A stretch of DNA of 6,003 nt, taken from contig CAAGFH010000081.1 in NCBI GenBank assembly GCA_900769095.1, positions 1-6,003 on the forward strand, in the 5' to 3' direction. The notes beneath the pieces are model-generated. The model saw only the letters and a program-made list of their open reading frames with translations, made no database searches and was not told the origin of the DNA. Shown here in pieces: positions 1-6,003 of this stretch (within the stretch, counting starts at the first letter, position 1; each line of letters begins with the position of its first letter). The position numbers and the translations under genes were made by a program. This DNA is from Methanobacteriaceae archaeon (lineage in GTDB: Archaea > Methanobacteriota > Methanobacteria > Methanobacteriales > Methanobacteriaceae).

Positions 1-25
1 AAAGTATAACATAAAGTGAAAATTT

Positions 26-30
26 GGTGA
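26..30 (+). promoter_or_regulatory. Shine-Dalgarno site of the RraA-family gene
   Basis: GGTGA sits 4 bases before the ATG at 35. It matches the anti-Shine-Dalgarno end of archaeal 16S rRNA (…AUCACCUCCU) and supports this ATG over the in-frame ATG at 56. The presence of this site implies a leadered mRNA. The promoter is therefore probably just left of the window, although an AT-rich GTATAAC at 4-10 is visible. Confidence 0.7.
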
Positions 31-34
31 AGTT

Positions 35-778
35 ATGTCAGTTAATCCGAAGAATATGTTAAATAAAAGTAAAAATTTGAACAAACGTGTTGATATTGAT
101 GAAATATGCTTAGATGGTGTTACTGTAGATGATTTAAAATTCAGAGGAGATAACTATAAGCAGTATATTCACTTACATTCTCTTTTGGAAAATGTATCTT
201 CATGTCAGGTTTCAGATGCATTCAATTCTATTTCCAGAAGATCTGGTGTTATTCAGGAAATCAAACCTGTCAACAATCAAAAAGTTTATGGAAGAATTTT
301 TACAGCAGAAACTACTAGTGATGATTGGGGAACTTCTGCACTTGCAATCGATGCAGCACAGGAAGATGACATCTTATTTTTCAAAGTAGATAATGATGAT
401 AAAGCAATATGGGGAGAACTTGCTTCAATTTGTGCTCGTGACAATGGTATTAAAGCTACTGTCATTTATGGTTCAGCTCGCGATCTTGATGCTTTATTGT
501 ATATGGATTACCCAATATTTTCAACTAACTTCTGTCCTAATGCAGGTTCTGCTTTAGGTTTAGGCAGTTTAAATGAACCATTGGACATTAATGGATTTAA
601 AGTTAATCCAGGAGACTTCTTCATTGGGGATGAATGTGGTGTTGTCGTTATTCCTCAAGAGTTATTTGCAAAAACAATGGTTGGTGCATTAGGTGTTAAA
701 ATCAAGGAACTAAACATTATAAACAAACTTTCACAAGGTGCTACTTTATCAGAAATTGCTGGCTTTGAAAAGAAATAG
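35..778 (+). CDS. RraA / HMG-aldolase fold protein, substrate unknown
   Basis: This 247-residue protein belongs to the RraA-like (dimethylmenaquinone methyltransferase-like) fold family. The family includes 4-hydroxy-4-methyl-2-oxoglutarate aldolases and the E. coli RNase E inhibitor RraA. Family landmarks are VSDAF (59-63), WGEL (126-129), YGSARDLDAL (145-154), YPIFSTNF (159-166) and the C-terminal IGDECGVVVIP (197-207). Aldolase members carry an acidic residue, 20 residues, then Arg-Asp. Here E128, R149 and D150 keep that spacing, so metal binding and a C-C lyase or decarboxylase activity are possible. The acidic residue expected three positions after D150 is Ala153, with Asp at 152. The first 45 or so residues are a charged extension beyond the usual core of about 160-200 residues. 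The names 'RNase regulator' and 'demethylmenaquinone methyltransferase' should not be carried over. No functional partner is seen in the neighbourhood. The family call is firm; the reaction is unknown. Confidence 0.85.
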   Translation: MSVNPKNMLNKSKNLNKRVDIDEICLDGVTVDDLKFRGDNYKQYIHLHSLLENVSSCQVSDAFNSISRRSGVIQEIKPVNNQKVYGRIFTAETTSDDWGTSALAIDAAQEDDILFFKVDNDDKAIWGELASICARDNGIKATVIYGSARDLDALLYMDYPIFSTNFCPNAGSALGLGSLNEPLDINGFKVNPGDFFIGDECGVVVIPQELFAKTMVGALGVKIKELNIINKLSQGATLSEIAGFEKK

Positions 779-780
779 TA

Positions 781-806
781 AAACATTTAAATAGAATTCA
801 ATGTTT
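781..806 (+). repeat. Small AT-rich inverted repeat after the RraA-family gene
   Basis: AAACATT (781-787) and AATGTTT (800-806) are perfect 7-base inverted arms around a 12-base loop that contains an EcoRI site. It starts 2 bases after the stop codon. It lacks a following T-run and is very AT-rich, so it could be a weak 3'-end hairpin, an operator half of the next promoter, or chance. Confidence 0.3.
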
Positions 807-856
807 ATATATAAATATATCGATAAGTTTATATACTCCATCTTCATTATATATAA
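803..856 (+). promoter_or_regulatory. gar1-tfb promoter region with three TATA-like boxes
   Basis: The 97-base gap before gar1 holds three TATA-like boxes. GTTTATATA occurs at 803-811 and again, identically, at 827-835; TTATATATAA lies at 847-856. The last is centred about 25 bases before the gar1 ATG, the spacing that would give a leaderless transcript. The middle box has the better purine/A-rich BRE-like upstream bases (CGATAA) and would give a leader of roughly 18 bases. No Shine-Dalgarno precedes the gar1 ATG, which fits either a leaderless or a short-leader message. An 8-base palindrome, TATCGATA (818-825), lies between the first two boxes. Which box is used cannot be decided from sequence. 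Confidence 0.6.
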
Positions 857-875
857 CTGATACAGATTTGATTTT

Positions 876-1178
876 ATGAAATTATTAGGTAAAAGTTTGC
901 ATATTGCAAACTCAGGTAAATTAATAGCTCGTACAACCAAGACTCCGTCACCGGGGGCTATAGTGTTTAATAGTAACAAGAAGAAAATTGGTAAAGTAGG
1001 TTATGTTTTTGGACCTACAGCCCATCCTTATGTGTCAATTAGATTATTTAGATCTGCTAATAGGGATGAAATTGCGAAAAAATGTGGTGAGAAACTATTT
1101 GTATCAAAACCAAAATCCAAAAAGACTAGAAGAAGGAGGATGAGATCACGCCAGAACAAACCACAACACAAAAAGTAG
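876..1178 (+). CDS. gar1: H/ACA ribonucleoprotein subunit Gar1
   Basis: Gar1 is a small subunit of the H/ACA guide-RNA ribonucleoprotein that directs rRNA pseudouridylation. It binds the catalytic subunit Cbf5 and helps substrate turnover, and works with Nop10 and L7Ae. The 100-residue product has the Gar1 beta-barrel core. It includes NSGKLIART (12-20), a proline-turn segment TPSPGAIV (23-30) and the signature [18 protein letters not shown] (39-56). A very basic tail follows (about 78-100, with RRRRMRSR at 85-92), a likely RNA-contacting extension. The ATG at 876 is the only sensible start and gives the normal archaeal length. The gene lies directly upstream of tfb, overlapping it by about 34 bases. 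This gar1-tfb pairing is, as far as I recall, common in Euryarchaeota. The DNA for the basic tail doubles as the ribosome-binding site and start of tfb, so the two are probably translationally coupled. Confidence 0.92.
   Translation: MKLLGKSLHIANSGKLIARTTKTPSPGAIVFNSNKKKIGKVGYVFGPTAHPYVSIRLFRSANRDEIAKKCGEKLFVSKPKSKKTRRRRMRSRQNKPQHKK
1134..1139 (+). promoter_or_regulatory. Strong Shine-Dalgarno site for tfb, inside gar1
   Basis: AGGAGG is a full match to the 16S rRNA 3' end and lies within the gar1 coding sequence. The bases after it are ATGAG, then ATC ACG in the tfb frame. Spacing is 5 bases to ATC (1145) and 8 bases to ACG (1148). The ATG that touches the site (1140) is in the gar1 frame and too close to be used. 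This site decides the tfb start proposed here. Confidence 0.75.
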
Positions 1179-2161
1179 ATAGAGATCCAAGAAGAGAAAG
1201 ACGTGGGAGAAGAGCACAAAGAGCTAATGCACGTGGTGGTGAAGAAGGTTCTAAAGAACTCACCGTCTGTCCTGAATGTGGTTCAACTGAATTAGTTGGG
1301 GACTACGAAAGAGCAGAAGTTGTATGTAAAAGATGTGGATTAGTTATTGATGAAAATCTCGTAGATATGGGTCCTGAATGGAGAGCATTCGACCATGAAC
1401 AAAGAGATAAACGTACTAGAGTAGGTGCTCCAATTACTTACACCATTCACGATAAAGGTTTAAGTACCATGATCGATTGGAGAAACAAAGATATCTACGG
1501 TCGTGATATTCCTGCAAGAAACAGAGCACAATGGTACAGATTAAGAAAATGGCAAAGGAAAATTAGGATTTCCGGAGCAACTGAGAGAAACTTGGCTTTC
1601 GCTTTAAGTGAACTTGACCGTGACTCTTCAAGATTAGGACTTCCAAGAAGTGTAAGGGAAGCTGCTAGTGTAGTTTACAGAAGTGCAGTGGACAACAAAT
1701 TAATCAGAGGAAGAAGTATTGAAGGAGTAGTAGCTGCTTCATTATATGCTGCATGTAGACGTTGTAACGTTCCACGTACCTTAGATGAAATTGCTGAAGT
1801 ATCTAGAGTATCTAAAAAAGAAGTAGGTCGTACATACAGGTTCTTAACTCGTGAATTAAATATTAAATTGCCACCAACTTCTCCAGTAGATTACGTTCCT
1901 AGATTTGCATCAGAACTCGGACTTTCTGGTGAAGCACAATCCAAAGCTATTGAAATTATTGAAAAAGCAATGGAAAAAGGTTTAACTTCAGGAAGAGGTC
2001 CTACTGGTGTAGCAGCAGCTGCATTATACATCGCATCGGTCTTACTTGGTGATAGAAAAACCCAAAGAGATGTTGCTGAAATTGCAGGTGTTACTGAAGT
2101 AACTATCAGAAACAGATATAAAGAATTAACTGAACAATTAGAAATGGGAGTTACTTTATAG
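1145..2161 (+). CDS. tfb: Transcription initiation factor TFB (TFIIB-like), apparent ATC start
   Basis: TFB binds TBP-TATA DNA and the BRE and recruits RNA polymerase. From the proposed start it is 338 residues. There is a basic N-terminal extension (1-41). The zinc ribbon follows with Cys42, Cys45, Cys61 and Cys64 (CPEC…CKRC). Next come the B-reader/linker (about 73-96, with [20 protein letters not shown]). Two cyclin-like repeats (about 145-240 and 245-334) end with a helix-turn-helix at about 307-326 that should contact the BRE. The first ATG in frame (1367) would delete the zinc ribbon, so it is not the true start. The frame is open from 1130 (stop TAG at 1127-1129) and holds no ATG, GTG or TTG before 1367. 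ATC at 1145 is 5 bases from a perfect AGGAGG and is a permitted start in translation table 11; ACG at 1148 is the alternative. A base error or a true rare start could explain this. It follows gar1 in the same operon. Identity is certain; the start is tentative. Confidence 0.9.
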   Translation: MTPEQTTTQKVDRDPRRERRGRRAQRANARGGEEGSKELTVCPECGSTELVGDYERAEVVCKRCGLVIDENLVDMGPEWRAFDHEQRDKRTRVGAPITYTIHDKGLSTMIDWRNKDIYGRDIPARNRAQWYRLRKWQRKIRISGATERNLAFALSELDRDSSRLGLPRSVREAASVVYRSAVDNKLIRGRSIEGVVAASLYAACRRCNVPRTLDEIAEVSRVSKKEVGRTYRFLTRELNIKLPPTSPVDYVPRFASELGLSGEAQSKAIEIIEKAMEKGLTSGRGPTGVAAAALYIASVLLGDRKTQRDVAEIAGVTEVTIRNRYKELTEQLEMGVTL

Positions 2162-2206
2162 TAACTTTCTAATTATTTTATTGATTAATTGAGCAATTAT
2201 TAATGC

Positions 2207-2228
2207 TTTTTTAATCAGACTTTTTTTT
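2207..2228 (+). terminator. Oligo-T terminator of the gar1-tfb unit
   Basis: Two T-runs, T6 at 2207-2212 and T8 at 2221-2228, follow the tfb stop by 46-67 bases. Archaeal RNA polymerase terminates at oligo-T tracts without needing a hairpin. They fill the 72-base gap between the convergent tfb and glycosyltransferase genes. The opposite strand has only a short T5 (plus-strand A-run, 2229-2233) just after the glycosyltransferase stop, a weaker candidate terminator for that gene. Confidence 0.55.
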
Positions 2229-2233
2229 AAAAA

Positions 2234-4135
2234 TTAATTTTTGGAATACTTTTCGATTCTGTATTTCAATTCACGAATGATTCCATCATTATTTGTCTTT
2301 TTAACAGTCTCAAGCTTTCTTTGGTATTTAGGAAGTCTGGAGAGGAACTTTTTAACTTTAGCAGCATTCATAGTTTCATGGTATTCTCCATATCCAAGTT
2401 TTTCAACATAAAATCCGTTTAATGTCTGTTCAAAGTTTCCAATAGCTGGAACTGAATAAATAGGTTTTTTAAGATATATTGCTTCAGATATGAATGTAAA
2501 TCCTCCATTTGAGATAACTGCTTTTGATGATGCTAAATCATCGTAGAATACATCTTCATTAAACTCTTTATAGGTCAAATTGCCGTCAACTTCGTTTTTG
2601 TTAAATCCGTAAACAATGAATTTTTCATTACTAAGTGATTTTAACTTGCGAACTAACTGTCCACTTTCTTTACTTGTCTGGTATACAATTACGTGATCGC
2701 CCTGTGTAGGTTCTAATTTCATTATATCTTCACGTATAATTGGCGGATAGATAATTGCGTTTTTATTAGTCCTTACTCTTGGATAAAAGAAACTTGTAAG
2801 GATATGTACTTTTGGTTTAACGACATAAGTTTTGATTACTCCTTTTGCTTTAACCATTTCAGCATAATGCTTTTTTGGATAGTCAATTTTTGTTTGAGTA
2901 ATCATATGAATATTATCTAAGCTGATTAATGGAATACTGAGAAGTTTTGATACTACTGTTGCGTAAATTTCAAAATCAGTTACAATAACGTCTGGTTTAA
3001 GTTTTCTTGCTTTTTTATACAATGTTTCGTATCCTGCTTTCATATTTGAAGGATTTCTCTTTAAAGCACTTGCAAGAGTTTTTAAATTATTAACTTTATT
3101 GTTGATATAAACTGTATTAAATCCTCCAATCTTGTATACGTTGTCAAATTTGGATTTAAGATATTCATAAGCTCTGTCACTTGAAAACAAGTAAACATCA
3201 TAGTCGTCTTTTATTTGATCAACAATTACTCCAGTTCTTATTGCATGACCCATTCCTTCACCGCAAACACAATAAAAGACTACTTTTTTATCTCTTTCAC
3301 GTTTTGAGCTACTAATTAATTTGGATTTTACTTCACTTGCCTTTTCTTTTGAATCGCCGTAAGTTTCTCTAATACTATTTAACTTCTCTGCACCTTTTTC
3401 AAGTTTGGACATTTTATTTTCACTAATTTTTTCACGGCCATGGTCAAAGTTATAGTTTAAGTCACTAGCTTCAGTTCTTTTGCCTAAAAAATCATTAACT
3501 GTACTTTTTCCATATTGTCTGATTAATGTGGTAAGTCCTTCTTCTTCCAATCTTCTTGTTGAAACACCAATTTTTGCATTTCTTAAAACTCTAAAACGTT
3601 CTTTTTTAGCTAATCTTTCAATATAATCAGTGTCTTCTCCAAATGTCAATGATTCATCAAATCCATTGCATTCTTCGTGCAGTGATCTTTTTGCAATTAT
3701 TCCGTAACATCCTGCACCATGTGGTTTAATTTTTTCAACACTAATCATGAAGTAATTAGCAAAATCGTGGAATAGCTTGTCTTCAACTTTGTTTGAAAGC
3801 GGTTTCATACGAGTAATTGCAATTCCAAGCCTTTCCATTTTAAATTCATAGATAACATCTCTTAGATAATCATCGGTTAATTTTAAATCAGAATCAAGGA
3901 AAAGTAAAATGTCTCCTTTTGCAACTTTAGCACCATTATTTCTACCTACAGCAGGTAATCCCCCATCAACTACTATACAACCGTATTCTTCAGCAATTTC
4001 ACGTGTGCGGTCTTTTGAATTAGCATCCGCCACAATAACTTCATAATCGTCAAAATTCTGTTCTTTAATACTATCCAGAAGAACTGGAAGATAATCTTCT
4101 TCATTGTAAGTAGGTATAATAATGCTTAAAATCAT
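2234..4135 (-). CDS. Two-domain glycosyltransferase: GT2 fused to an MJ1255-type GT-B domain
   Basis: This 633-residue cytoplasmic protein has two glycosyltransferase modules. Residues 1 to about 230 are a GT-A fold, family 2 domain: SIIIPTYNEE (4-13), VADAN (35-39), the metal/nucleotide-sugar motif DSD (81-83), GFDES (158-162) and GEDTDY (166-171). Residues 235-285 are a Lys/Glu/Ser-rich hydrophilic linker, perhaps coiled coil. From about 284 to 628 it resembles the MJ1255/VC2487 glycosyltransferase family, which has a MurG/GT28-like GT-B fold. That part has an N-terminal glycine motif CGEGMGHAIRTG (291-302), DVIVTDFE (382-389), a donor-site-like SNGGFTFISEAI (542-553) and FEQTLNGFYVEKLGYG (568-583). 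No membrane segment is seen, so lipid-linked acceptors would be met at the membrane surface. A role in envelope glycan, glycolipid or pseudomurein precursor assembly is inference; donor and acceptor are unknown. No Shine-Dalgarno precedes the ATG at 4135, which fits a leaderless message. It lies 46 bases downstream of the transporter gene and converges with tfb. Confidence 0.82.
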   Translation of the reverse strand: MILSIIIPTYNEEDYLPVLLDSIKEQNFDDYEVIVADANSKDRTREIAEEYGCIVVDGGLPAVGRNNGAKVAKGDILLFLDSDLKLTDDYLRDVIYEFKMERLGIAITRMKPLSNKVEDKLFHDFANYFMISVEKIKPHGAGCYGIIAKRSLHEECNGFDESLTFGEDTDYIERLAKKERFRVLRNAKIGVSTRRLEEEGLTTLIRQYGKSTVNDFLGKRTEASDLNYNFDHGREKISENKMSKLEKGAEKLNSIRETYGDSKEKASEVKSKLISSSKRERDKKVVFYCVCGEGMGHAIRTGVIVDQIKDDYDVYLFSSDRAYEYLKSKFDNVYKIGGFNTVYINNKVNNLKTLASALKRNPSNMKAGYETLYKKARKLKPDVIVTDFEIYATVVSKLLSIPLISLDNIHMITQTKIDYPKKHYAEMVKAKGVIKTYVVKPKVHILTSFFYPRVRTNKNAIIYPPIIREDIMKLEPTQGDHVIVYQTSKESGQLVRKLKSLSNEKFIVYGFNKNEVDGNLTYKEFNEDVFYDDLASSKAVISNGGFTFISEAIYLKKPIYSVPAIGNFEQTLNGFYVEKLGYGEYHETMNAAKVKKFLSRLPKYQRKLETVKKTNNDGIIRELKYRIEKYSKN

Positions 4136-4154
4136 ATGTTAAGGTTTATTTTTT

Positions 4155-4163
4155 AAATTAATA
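4155..4163 (-). promoter_or_regulatory. Possible TATA box for the glycosyltransferase gene
   Basis: On the minus strand, TTATTAATTT and an adjoining A/T-rich stretch lie in the 46-base gap. The core is centred about 25 bases before the ATG at 4135, as expected for a leaderless transcript, and no Shine-Dalgarno is present. The gap is AT-rich throughout, so the match is weak. Read-through from the transporter gene is the alternative. Confidence 0.3.
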
Positions 4164-4181
4164 AGTTTTTGTAAAAATTCA

Positions 4182-5072
4182 TTAATTTTCAACATTTTCA
4201 GTTTTACTTAACACCATCATTGCAATTATTGTCAATATAAATCCGCAAGACATCATAAATGTTGGAACTTCTGAGTAGAATATCAATCCGAATATGAGTG
4301 CTGCAAAAGGTTCTGTTCCTGATAGCATTATTGATGAAATTCCAGAGTCTATATAGTTTAAACTTAAAGTTGAGAAGATATATGGAAGTGCAAATGATAA
4401 TGTTGAGTGCATTATTAAAAACACTATAACTAACACTGGATTAAGTGAAATGAAATGTGTAATTTGGCCAAAATTGGTAAATGGGATTAATCCTATTGAA
4501 ATAAAAACAATTGAGTAAATTAGGATTGTAAATGTGTGTTTTCCATTTTCAATTGATTTTTTAGATGCCATTAGATAAACTGCCCAAAACAGCCCCGCAC
4601 CAATTCCTGCAATGATTCCGTAAACCGGAAGATTACTTAAATCAGTTTCTAAAACTCCAGTCATTAAAATACAGCCAAAAATAGCTAGAGCCATACAGAT
4701 TAGTTTTTTATTTGTAATTTTTTCTCTAAATGCAAAATATGCTATTACAAGAACGTAAATCGGTGCAAGTGATAATAAAACTGCTGCCAGTGAAAGAGGG
4801 ATGCTTCCCATTGACTCATTATAGCATAAGTTAAGTCCTACAATACACATTGCACAAACTAAAAACAAAGGTATGTCTTTTAAATATATTTTAAACAAAT
4901 TCCTGTCAGTTACTAAAATGGCTATTAATATTGGAAGAATTGCTATTGAAAATCTTAAAAAAAGAAGTGTTGTTGAATCAATTCCATTTGCCATTAATGT
5001 TCGAACGAATACTCCTCCAGATCCAAACATCATTCCTGCAAGAAGTGGTAAAATTAAATAGATTTTTTTCAT
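4182..5072 (-). CDS. EamA/DMT-superfamily transporter
   Basis: This integral membrane protein of 296 residues has about ten hydrophobic helices: roughly 4-24, 34-54, 67-84, 91-115, 123-140, 150-170, 180-198, 211-233, 240-265 and 271-288. That is the layout of drug/metabolite transporters with two EamA repeats (about 1-139 and 150-288). Each repeat ends with the family's pattern of a helix followed by a charged turn: FREKIT at 115-120 and YSEVP at 266-270. The second repeat also carries GTEP at 252-255. Positive residues after the first helices and the short polar tail (KTENVEN) fit a cytoplasmic C terminus. Family members export or import amino acids, nucleosides, sugars or drugs; nothing here identifies the substrate. 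The ATG at 5072 is the first in frame that gives a full helix 1. No Shine-Dalgarno is seen, and a TATA box lies about 26 bases upstream, so translation is probably leaderless. Confidence 0.88.
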   Translation of the reverse strand: MKKIYLILPLLAGMMFGSGGVFVRTLMANGIDSTTLLFLRFSIAILPILIAILVTDRNLFKIYLKDIPLFLVCAMCIVGLNLCYNESMGSIPLSLAAVLLSLAPIYVLVIAYFAFREKITNKKLICMALAIFGCILMTGVLETDLSNLPVYGIIAGIGAGLFWAVYLMASKKSIENGKHTFTILIYSIVFISIGLIPFTNFGQITHFISLNPVLVIVFLIMHSTLSFALPYIFSTLSLNYIDSGISSIMLSGTEPFAALIFGLIFYSEVPTFMMSCGFILTIIAMMVLSKTENVEN

Positions 5073-5093
5073 AAGTTTTCTTTGGTATTATTC

Positions 5094-5103
5094 ATATAAA
5101 ATT
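5094..5103 (-). promoter_or_regulatory. TATA box of the EamA transporter gene
   Basis: On the minus strand, ATTTTATATG is preceded by A-rich bases (GATAAA) that resemble a BRE. It is centred about 26 bases before the ATG at 5072. This is the expected distance from TATA to transcription start, so the mRNA probably begins at or next to the start codon. It lies in the 40-base gap after the upstream membrane-protein gene, giving the transporter its own promoter. Confidence 0.5.
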
Positions 5104-5112
5104 TTATCTAAA

Positions 5113-6003
5113 TTAAAAATATGAAAATATGTTCCATGAAACCGTATAGTATTCGCAGGAATTATTTAGAGGTACTTTTAAATCGTTAAGTAACTGCATT
5201 TCATTGTAGTTTGAAGTAACATGGTATGTAGTATTGTCTATTTTTTCCATAGGGATGTGTCCAAAATCAACATCATCGCTCATATTTTCTATATTGACTG
5301 TGTAGTAGTCCACTTCTGCTCCAGCTATTCCAATACCACATCTCAAAAATAACATTAGTACAATCACAAGAATTGGTAATGCTATGTTTAAGATAAATCT
5401 TTTTTTGCTTAATTTATCTTTTTGATAAGGTGCAGGTATCTTTTCATTTTCTTTTAAAAGTTTATTATCGTTTAGAATTGATGCAATAAACTCGTTTAAG
5501 TAATATCCGTTTCTATAAATGTACCAGATTCCAATTATTCCCACCATTGCAGGTGTTCCCCATAATCCTCCATCGATTGCTCCGATAATGAGGCAGCTTG
5601 AGAAGAATGAAAGAAGTATTGCTGTTGGCCATGGTCTTTTTTGATTTGCAAATGTAAGTGTAATAAACAGTACTGGAATTAGTAAAATTATTAAAAAACC
5701 AACAGTTGGTACGTATGAATATAGTCCAACTCCTGTGTTAATATTGCTTTGTACGAATGGCCCCATTATTTTAGTTATAACTTCTCCTAAAATGGACTTT
5801 AACAAGTGAGTATGTAAAATGCTTGTAGAACTCATTGTGTTAGTCATAGAACAAAACACAGTGTTAAGTTTGATTCCCATTTGTAATCTAAATACTACTT
5901 CTAAAAGATTGCCTAAAATGAGTAAAACTGACCCAATAACGATAGATATCTTTAAATATTTAGTAACATCAATTTTTCTAGGTATTATCTGTGATAGGAT
6001 TAA
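5113..6003 (-). CDS. Multi-pass membrane protein of unknown function, N terminus beyond the window
   Basis: I do not recognise this family. The frame stays open from the stop at 5113 to the right edge (296 residues visible). An ATG exists at 5880, but the 41 codons upstream of it contain no stop and encode a convincing extra membrane helix. That ATG has no Shine-Dalgarno, so the gene almost certainly starts outside the window. Counting from the edge, hydrophobic helices fall at about 17-37, 97-119, 126-145, 150-164 and 203-227. A long loop lies at 38-96. A hydrophilic, charged segment at 168-202 (Lys/Glu-rich, proline-containing) is probably cytoplasmic. The 69-residue tail after the last helix (228-296) is acidic, Asn- and Tyr-rich and probably faces outside. 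It contains NTT (257-259) and NNS (280-282), the latter unable to be a sequon without a third-position Ser/Thr after it, plus Cys283. No catalytic motif was seen. It lies upstream of the EamA gene in the same direction, 40 bases apart. Confidence 0.7.
   Translation of the reverse strand, partial: LILSQIIPRKIDVTKYLKISIVIGSVLLILGNLLEVVFRLQMGIKLNTVFCSMTNTMSSTSILHTHLLKSILGEVITKIMGPFVQSNINTGVGLYSYVPTVGFLIILLIPVLFITLTFANQKRPWPTAILLSFFSSCLIIGAIDGGLWGTPAMVGIIGIWYIYRNGYYLNEFIASILNDNKLLKENEKIPAPYQKDKLSKKRFILNIALPILVIVLMLFLRCGIGIAGAEVDYYTVNIENMSDDVDFGHIPMEKIDNTTYHVTSNYNEMQLLNDLKVPLNNSCEYYTVSWNIFSYF

Noticed and set aside
192..389. Plus-strand 65-codon frame inside the RraA-family gene
   Set aside because: Out-of-frame shadow with no domain signal and no ribosome site.
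749..979. Minus-strand 76-codon open frame across the gar1 promoter
   Set aside because: It overlaps the gar1 start and the promoter gap antisense, has low-complexity Tyr/Leu/Ile content from AT-rich DNA and no ribosome site.
1140..1178. ATG at 1140 next to AGGAGG as a start codon
   Set aside because: It is in the gar1 frame, has no spacer from the Shine-Dalgarno, and would make only a 12-residue peptide.
1028..1219. Minus-strand 63-codon open frame over the gar1-tfb junction
   Set aside because: Antisense shadow of two well-supported genes; its composition reflects the complement of Lys/Arg codons.
1367..2161. tfb starting at the ATG at 1367
   Set aside because: It would remove the whole zinc ribbon (four Cys codons between 1268 and 1336), which is plainly encoded upstream in the same frame and is needed to recruit RNA polymerase.
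4873..5061. Plus-strand 62-codon frame inside the EamA gene
   Set aside because: Antisense to the first helices of a clear transporter; no independent signal.
1..6003. Defence, mobile or CRISPR-type system
   Set aside because: No transposase, integrase, spaced repeats, toxin-antitoxin pair or nuclease motif was seen on either strand; the genes are housekeeping or envelope types.

Overview
The window comes from an AT-rich archaeon. The evidence is a pair of archaeal/eukaryotic information-processing genes, gar1 (H/ACA guide-RNA protein) and tfb (transcription factor B), together with TATA-box promoters and GGTGA/AGGAGG Shine-Dalgarno sites. Low GC, the gar1-tfb pairing and the overall protein style suggest a euryarchaeal methanogen, most likely a Methanobrevibacter-like member of the Methanobacteriales. 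The genus is inferred, not shown.

Layout. Plus strand: an RraA/HMG-aldolase-fold protein (35-778); a 97-base gap with three TATA-like boxes; gar1 (876-1178); and tfb, which overlaps the end of gar1 and runs to 2161. An oligo-T region then separates this block from a converging minus-strand block. That block, read right to left, holds a multi-pass membrane protein cut by the right edge of the window (6003-5113), an EamA/DMT-type transporter (5072-4182), and a two-domain glycosyltransferase made of a GT2 domain and an MJ1255-type GT-B domain (4135-2234).

How the genes relate. Gar1 and TFB form one transcription unit that couples RNA modification with basal transcription. Because TFB binds promoters, it probably acts at its own promoter too. 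The three minus-strand genes are envelope or membrane functions (glycan synthesis, small-molecule transport, unknown). They are separated by 40-46 bases and are probably expressed from separate, possibly leaderless, promoters. Nothing shows they share a pathway.

Most notable point: the tfb frame has no ATG, GTG or TTG upstream of its zinc ribbon. A perfect AGGAGG lies 5 bases before an in-frame ATC (1145), so this essential factor seems to start at a non-canonical codon inside the end of gar1, unless the sequence carries an error. I saw no mobile element, CRISPR array, tRNA or rRNA.
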